The notes under the pieces: generated by a model
Told to the model about the DNA's origin: nothing
Seen by the model: the letters and a program-made list of their open reading frames with translations, nothing else
The model's database searches: none
Shown: positions 43,446 to 44,473 of the stretch, piece by piece
How the letters are laid out: every line of letters starts with the position of its first letter
Numbering within the stretch: the first letter of the stretch is position 1
Source of the DNA: Fibrobacterota bacterium
Lineage (GTDB): Bacteria; Fibrobacterota; Fibrobacteria; UBA11236
Assembly (NCBI GenBank): GCA_028287465.1
Contig: JAQBPO010000026.1
Span: 1-44,473, forward strand
Direction: 5' to 3'
Length of the DNA: 44,473 nucleotides
Made by a program: the position numbers and the translations under genes

Positions 43446-44473
43446 TCAGGCCTTTCCGAAATCGGTAAAGTCGGTTGCCTTGACGTAAGGCAAACACGTG
43501 TCGCAATATCGGTTCAGGCAACCCGGTTCCGGACCTGAGTGGAACATGACGCAGACCCCGGTCTCGTATATCTTCATCTTTTTGCCAGGATTATCCGGAT
43601 CATCCGCTTCCTTCTCCACGCCCTTGGAATCCTTTCCGTCCTTGAGAACCGTTGAGCAATGCGGACCCGTCCCCCCATGCCCCACGTACTGGTGAGGATG
43701 GTCGGGCAGCCCGGGACTTTGCTCCTTGGATCCAGGGGTCTGGTTGAAGGCATGCCCCAACTCATGGGTCAGGGTATTCTGGAAATCCGTGGGATCGGCA
43801 GGGTCGTACACGGCCAGGATTTGCTTACCCGCGCTTTCGCCCAGGTAGGGCCCGTCCACGCCCCGCAGCATGACGCTGATCTTCACGCCGTTTCCCACTC
43901 CCGGTACGGGCGCATCCGCGGGCAACTTGACTTTGAACTCGGACAGGCCGCCGCGTCCCTTCTCCACCAGGATATCGGCGTCCGTGAGTTTCCCGCTCTT
44001 GCCGTGATCCGCATGTCCGGCCGGCGCCTCGGACTTCCACGTTCCTGATATGACCAGCTTGCCGCTCAGGGGAGGATTGAAAATGGGCAGGCCGGCCTTG
44101 TAAGCGGGGCTGGGATTGGTCGTCATCGTCTTGATGAGGACGGCGCTCGCCTTGCCCTCATCGAATTGGTGCTGGCAGATGACCATATGGCCTTTGGGAG
44201 CTTCCCCTGCCACGGCCTTTTCCAGCTTCTGGAAATGCTCCTTGTTGTGGCTTCCGATCACCGCCACTTCCTTGTCGCCCCCGCCCTTTTTCACCATCCA
44301 TTGCGGATAGAATGTTCGAGCGGGCGCATCCTTCTTCTCGAATTCCTCGTCCTTTGTCCGCTCCAACACCACGAAGGCCAAGTCATATGCCTTGATGAAG
44401 TTCGACAAGGCAGGCAGTTCCCATCCCTTCTCCCGGGAAACCAGATGCCACGCCATCCGCCAGGTCACCACCT
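43446..44473 (-). CDS. Zincin-like HExxH metallopeptidase (5' end outside window)
   Basis: At least 341 residues, with the start beyond the right edge. The zinc-binding helix THELGHAFNQTPG (HELGH encoded at 43752-43766) marks a zincin. It is followed by a region with HPHQYVGHGGTGPHCS and a C-terminal Cys-rich stretch (GVCVMFHSG, then CLNRYCDTC) that could bind a further metal or form disulfides. The N-terminal part is beta-rich and has no recognised domain. It is followed by a lipoprotein gene and a related gene. A secreted effector-type role is possible but cannot be tested within this window. Confidence 0.75.
   Translation of the reverse strand, partial: VVTWRMAWHLVSREKGWELPALSNFIKAYDLAFVVLERTKDEEFEKKDAPARTFYPQWMVKKGGGDKEVAVIGSHNKEHFQKLEKAVAGEAPKGHMVICQHQFDEGKASAVLIKTMTTNPSPAYKAGLPIFNPPLSGKLVISGTWKSEAPAGHADHGKSGKLTDADILVEKGRGGLSEFKVKLPADAPVPGVGNGVKISVMLRGVDGPYLGESAGKQILAVYDPADPTDFQNTLTHELGHAFNQTPGSKEQSPGLPDHPHQYVGHGGTGPHCSTVLKDGKDSKGVEKEADDPDNPGKKMKIYETGVCVMFHSGPEPGCLNRYCDTCLPYVKATDFTDFGKA

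Noticed and set aside
43446-44473. Assignment of the HExxH protein as a type VI secretion effector
   Set aside because: No secretion gene or delivery domain is visible; the N-terminus lies outside the window.

Overview
This is GC-rich bacterial chromosomal DNA, most likely from a member of the Fibrobacterota. The strongest lineage clue is a TIGR02147-family regulator next to a DUF2341/LamG lipoprotein, a pairing typical of Fibrobacter relatives. Several secreted proteins also share a C-terminal module resembling Fibrobacterota/Bacteroidota secretion tails. No rRNA, tRNA, CRISPR array or insertion sequence was recognised.

Layout. (1) 1-821 is a nearly complete flagellin gene cut by the window edge. 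(2) 1371-8068 (minus) is a probable five-gene operon: TIGR02147 regulator, DUF2341/LamG lipoprotein, PQQ-type sugar dehydrogenase and two DUF1080 (3-keto-disaccharide hydrolase family) proteins. It reads as an extracellular route that oxidises a glycoside and then cleaves it. A good sigma-70 promoter, an 18-bp palindrome and a matching half-site lie in front of the regulator. (3) 8244-13139 (minus) is a chemotaxis operon: cheR, cheD, cheY, three CheX/CheC-like genes, cheB, a second cheY and a small coupled gene. (4) 13353-28623 holds an orphan membrane sensor, a MASE1/PAS histidine kinase with an NtrC-type activator, a small protein, cheA, cheW, a beta-barrel protein, two paralogous chemoreceptors, a STAS-like protein, a receiver-phosphatase and a soluble histidine kinase.

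The main discovery is regulatory. Two near-identical sigma-54 promoters (18873 and 24979), in front of the cheA operon and the second chemoreceptor operon, each carry the same 19-bp upstream element exactly 71 nt away. A third, weaker copy of promoter and element lies before cheR, with spacing longer by 11 nt, about one helical turn. The NtrC-type activator at 17220 sits between them and is the obvious candidate regulator. The window may therefore hold a complete sigma-54-controlled chemosensory regulon. Its CheA also carries a tandem RLG-type motif resembling the cyclic-di-GMP-binding MshEN module.

(5) 28674-40094 is mixed metabolism: phosphoglucomutase, type II NADH dehydrogenase, GNAT acetyltransferase, a second sugar-dehydrogenase-like protein without the usual catalytic His, a cNMP-FHA signalling protein, a CstA carbon-starvation transporter and a GH75-like chitosanase. 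(6) 40190-44473 (minus) holds poorly characterised genes: a secreted protein, two possibly related proteins (one a lipoprotein) and an HExxH metallopeptidase cut by the right edge.
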